NCBI GenBank assembly: GCA_950022655.1
Contig: OX465579.1
Span: forward strand, 51,687,950-51,751,949
Source of the DNA: Alentia gelatinosa
Lineage: Eukaryota; Annelida; Polychaeta; Phyllodocida; Polynoidae
Direction of reading: 5' to 3'
Length of the DNA stretch: 64,000 bases
Positions 60,300 to 64,000 of the stretch are shown piece after piece. The notes beneath the pieces were generated by a model. The model made no database searches. It was given only the letters and a program-made list of their open reading frames with translations, and was not told the DNA's origin. Position 1 is the stretch's first letter; the number at the start of each line of letters is the position of its first letter. The translations under genes were made by a program, and so were the position numbers.

Positions 60300-60560
60300 G
60301 GGAGATGAACGATAATCAGGATGCCTGCTCAGGCTGCAAGCGGGTCACGAGCCACTCAGGGAGGGAATAATTAGTCTAGAGCTGTAATAATTAGCGAATT
60401 AATTACCGGTATCGCATTTGGGAGGCATGAATAGATCTAGCTAAAACATACCAATTTCGCGGCACCGACTTTTCCGGCGCCTTAATTACTACAACGAGAA
60501 TGTTGGAGAATGAATGATAAGGAATCCAATTTAAATGAGAGACGGTGCGTATTTTTCTAC
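60300..60560. promoter_or_regulatory. Homeodomain-site cluster, candidate enhancer
   Basis: AATAATTAG occurs twice exactly 20 bp apart (near 60367 and 60387), followed by GAATTAATTACCGG near 60396 and CCTTAATTACTAC near 60480. Four TAATTA-type sites fall within about 120 bp of information-rich DNA. Such clusters typify developmental enhancers, but binding is inferred only. Confidence 0.35.
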
Positions 60561-61960
60561 TAGAATTAAAATGGCTTTTGAGGGATTATACATGAATCAG
60601 TTTAATTTTGTAGCTGTGTCCCTTTAGACAAAGCTAACATAGTCCTACTGGTCTACTCATCAATTAACGCCGAATCCACTTAATGAGACCAGCGGGGATC
60701 ACATCCCTGATATGACTGACAAAAAAGGAAATAGGACAATGCTTTAGAAAAAGGAGCGGTTAGAAAAAAAAATCAGATGATTTTAGAACGTGACAATCAC
60801 TCAGCACTTTCCGCCTGAATTATTTCAAAGAAATATGAAGTGAAGCAGGTGCGTCTTTTTCTTCTATTAAAAAAAAGTTATATTCGTTGCTGAACCTGTT
60901 TGTTTTATCTTACATCAGAAAGTGAAAAGAAGGGTACCAACGTATGGTTTCACCACCCATTTCTTCTAAACTGTGATAAGACGTATGATGACACAGTGCC
61001 TTTCCCAATCGTCCACCTGCTGTATGGATTAAAGTATACTAGGGTATATTTAATATGAAGACACATCAGCCCATAAGGAGGAAAAGTCTAGAGGCCCGGG
61101 GGAGGGGAAGATATAAAACGTAAGAATTTCAAGCGCAAGCGTAAGTAATAGCAGCTATATCTCAGTAAAGAGAGTCGTTAGAAAATTACGGTTAAGTTTT
61201 GATTGCATTTTTGAAACATATTTCATTAAAAAGATGGATAATCTACAATCATTGAACAGGATCGTCTTATGATTGTGGACATGTCGCATAGTGTACAGCA
61301 TCCCAGTGACTGAATATGCATGTAAATAGAAACCAAAATCCAGTTATCAGCCCTACTGACAGCAACCTAATTTTGTCACCTGCGATTTAACATGCAATTT
61401 CAAATATGTGTGTTCTGGTACTTAAGGGGACTTGTTTGCGGTGTAAACTAGATTAGATGCATGTTTTTCTCTACGAATGGCGATGTTATCGATATCAAAC
61501 CAGTTCTATTTATGTATATTATTGTTTAGTTTCACATTGAACCAAACTTTTCCTTGAAGTTTAAAGCTGAACTGTTGTTTCTGTAGCGGCCTGGTATCAA
61601 AAATGATAGTGTCTCGTGTCGACTGATTTATAAAAGACTTAGACTGACTTCCTACGCTCCGAAGTTCACATGGAAGTCTACTCATGGACTTCGATTTTCC
61701 TTCACAAGGCTTTATCATGATTCAGGGTACTTTACAAAGGGAATCACTAACATATTATATTATTCGCGTTTTCCTTCTTTTCTCTTCAAATGGCTATTAG
61801 GTTGATGACATGTATATCCAATGGAAACAGCGCTTTGTAAAGATAAACGCCGTGCGTGCGGCATTGAAAGAAATGTGTGAGTAACATAACATGAAACATT
61901 GGAAGCAGTTTATCGGGATGCTTTGTTCTGCATACAACGGTGAGAGGGACTACTTGATGA
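60561..61960. other. Non-coding stretch, nothing recognised
   Basis: AT-rich, no supported features. Confidence 0.5.
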
Positions 61961-62350
61961 TACAGGATGTAAGAGAGTGTGGGAGGGCCAAGTGCGTCTT
62001 TTATGAGTGGGGGGATTTGGTAAAAGCTGAGGCGGTGGAGGTGGGTTGTACAGGACGGGGGTGGGGGTGGGGGTAGCGTCAGATACAGAATGGTAGAGTT
62101 TGCTTTTGACGATAAAGGAACGAATAAAGTGTTGCAGCGGAGCTGGGGTGGTAGCTCCCGAGAGTGTTTAGGGTGCGTTGGGATGGTAGAGTATAGTGTA
62201 GAGTGGCGGGGTACTACAGTACAGCAGGGAGTGGTAGAGTGGTAGAGTGGTAGAGTGGTAATTCGGACCATAGAGCAGAAATAAATCAGTGGTCGGGATT
62301 GGTTGAGATGGTAACGTATGGTAGAGAATGGTTGAGTTGGTTTTAGAAGG
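61961..62350. repeat. GGTAGAGT-type array
   Basis: Four perfect 8 bp units AGTGGTAG at about 62230-62261, inside a wider degenerate G/T/A-rich stretch with GGTAGAG, GGTATGG and GGGGGTGG. Minus-strand proline/threonine frames over it are repeat translations. Confidence 0.8.
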
Positions 62351-63488
62351 GTAAATTATGGTATACACTGGGAGACTGGAATTCATAAAGCATCCCTAGC
62401 TGCGGGTAGTATTTAAACGACGTTCGGCAATAGTTTTACAATAATGTATACGTGTATTTTTGTAAAACATATAAAGTCACTCTTTCCATACCTTTTACAA
62501 CTCAAACGTCTTTTTATTTGTTCTGCTATAGAAGGTTCTACTGACTAGAGCTATAAGCGATCGTCATTTGCAACGTTTATAGGAAAGTCATCGCTCCTCT
62601 CTAAAATAGCTGTCTATTGAAGACACATTCAAAACGCAGACTGAATGTATGTAGGATCAGGTTGATCAATGTCATATTGCTAATAAATCGTGCCGGCCTC
62701 GTAAACAGTTCTCTTCTTTGAAAACGGAGAATGTTTAAGCGCAGACGATATTGTGTATGGCAGACGACCTTTCTTTCTCATGCGATTTCCCGCGGCAACC
62801 TTTGATTCCCTTTGAGTCGTGACGAAAGTGTATGGAATGTCTGTTTACCAGACTAAAATGATATGGGAAATCAGATTTTACGTTAACCGATGTCGCGATG
62901 CATTGGGATTGTTTTTTTTAACGTTTCATATTCAAAGGTTGCGTGATAGAGCGTGTAGATGACGGCAATATGTTTCATCATACCTGTCATACAATTGCCA
63001 GGACCTCTCACAATAGGCAAATGGCGTCACTGCATCTCGTTGAGTGGTTCTGGAAACCTCATGTAGTTAACTTTTTCCTACACAGAGCTTTTCTCATCTC
63101 ATGACGGACAGTCTTGAGTGAATGAAGTAGGATAAGGCAGCAAGGTGTGGTGTAGTAAGAACATCATTGTTATACTATCTCTAAAATCTCCGCTTGTAAC
63201 CACCGCCGCGCTGAAGAGGGTTACACACTCCTCCCCTGATCCCTGGCAAATCATGTAACATTCACTCTCTCATCATTTCCCAACGGACTCACGGACTAGG
63301 AAACTATTCCACCCACCCACCCTTAAAAACAGAAAGAAAACTACTCACTCCCTACACTCATTCGTATGGCTTCAATATTCAGTAATCCATGGACAGGAAC
63401 TTCTTATTTATACACTTCATTCGTAATTCAAAAGCATGAAAATATTCAATATACCTCAACATTCACGACCCTCTCTTCCCGTTAGTCA
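62351..63488. other. Non-coding stretch, nothing recognised
   Basis: Unique-looking DNA, no supported gene. Confidence 0.5.
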
Positions 63489-64000
63489 TTACCTGCCCAC
63501 TAACTGCTGTTACACAAATACCACTATCTGTTTGGGTAAACCTTTTCCATGAGAGTACCTGCACCGATGGGTGCTCTTTCTTCCAATCGTAGGAGAAAGA
63601 TTCAGTTACCTGTTTGCTGTTATCTGCAATTACCTGCCTGCTGTTATCCGCCCACCATAACCTGCCCACAGCCTTCACTTGTACACCCACCATTACATTT
63701 CTGCTGTTGACAAGACCTATCCACTGTTATGTGCCAACAGTTACCTGCCCATCGTATGCTGTTCCCCACTCACAATTACCTACCCAATGTCAGCCATTAC
63801 CCACTCACCATTGCCTGCCATTACCTTCATCCTGTTTTCGATCAAGATACACCTGCCTACTGTATGATGCTACATACCCATCATCACCTGCCCACGATTA
63901 GTTTCGAGCTGCCTGCTGTTATCTGCCTATCTTCATAGACAGCTGCCTTCCCAACTTGACTCGCCTGCTACCCAAAGTTCTCTCTTCACAATTACCAGCC
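63489..64000. repeat. 7/14 bp degenerate array, TTACCTGCCCACTG
   Basis: More than 20 units of TTACCTGCCCACTG-like sequence, 14 bp long with frequent 21 and 28 bp spacings, so the base period is 7 bp. Clear from 63606, with an outlying start at 63489, and it continues past the window edge. The three nested plus-strand frames (63614-63938) are repeat translations. Confidence 0.85.

Noticed and set aside
61786..62271. 161-residue minus-strand frame rich in P, T and L
   Set aside because: Mostly the GGTAGAGT/GGTATGG repeat read on the other strand.
1..64000. tRNA or rRNA genes
   Set aside because: Looked for B-box-like GGTTCRANNCC with a matching A box and acceptor stem, and for rRNA-like stretches. 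GGTTTGAACCCC near 28918 and similar hits lack the rest of a cloverleaf.
1..64000. General excess of CACGTG E-boxes
   Set aside because: The number seen is about what chance gives for a 6-mer in 64 kb; only the local cluster at 7372-7493 was kept.

Overview
This window looks like non-coding nuclear DNA from an animal, most likely an invertebrate. It has no operon-like gene packing, no long open frames with recognisable proteins, many degenerate tandem repeats, short inverted-repeat (MITE or foldback) elements and one decayed non-LTR retrotransposon fragment. Moderate GC content, many intact CpG dinucleotides and patches of CpG-rich DNA would suit a marine invertebrate (mollusc, brachiopod, annelid or amphioxus), but the sequence alone does not fix the taxon. 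I could not recognise any complete protein-coding gene, tRNA or rRNA. Most open frames are chance frames inside GC-rich or repetitive DNA. The window could be an intergenic region or one or more long introns.

Layout. 1-10 kb: a CpG-rich patch (1.1-1.5 kb), a cluster of CRE-like sites (1.65-1.95 kb) next to a tandem array whose units carry a CTCF-consensus-like core (1.95-2.27 kb), a 300 bp double-hairpin element (2.7-3.0 kb), an old MITE copy (3.64-3.88 kb), and a CpG/E-box patch (7.37-7.8 kb). 10-25 kb: two MITEs sharing ends (11.1 and 14.9 kb), a degenerate 48-54 bp repeat that is open as protein on the minus strand (13.5-13.8 kb), a ~60 bp minisatellite (18.2-18.6 kb), a TA microsatellite and CGTATA-rich block (20.4-21.4 kb), and a polypurine block (23.6-24.1 kb). 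25-40 kb: a 20 bp array of CCAAT-like motifs (27.8-28.1 kb), a 13 bp array (30.8-31.0 kb), a second copy of the double-hairpin element (34.3-34.6 kb), a CCGCCCG array (38.4-38.5 kb) and a perfect-arm foldback (39.3-39.4 kb). 40-64 kb: a third MITE of the shared-end family (40.0-40.4 kb), two foldback elements abutting each other (46.05-46.55 kb), a reverse transcriptase relic (50.0-50.5 kb), G4-prone 11 bp repeats (52.7 and 53.7 kb), another ~50 bp minisatellite (58.4-58.8 kb), a homeodomain-site cluster (60.4 kb) and a 7/14 bp array running off the right end.

Functionally, the window reads as a repeat-rich regulatory desert rather than a gene cluster. The points of most interest are the CTCF-like tandem array, the CCAAT array with 20 bp spacing, the near-perfect 46.3 kb foldback abutting another MITE, three small families of non-autonomous elements each found more than once here, and a strongly over-represented 9 bp palindrome, GAGC(A/T)GCTC, which sometimes forms 10 bp arrays. 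All regulatory calls are motif matches without expression, conservation or binding data.
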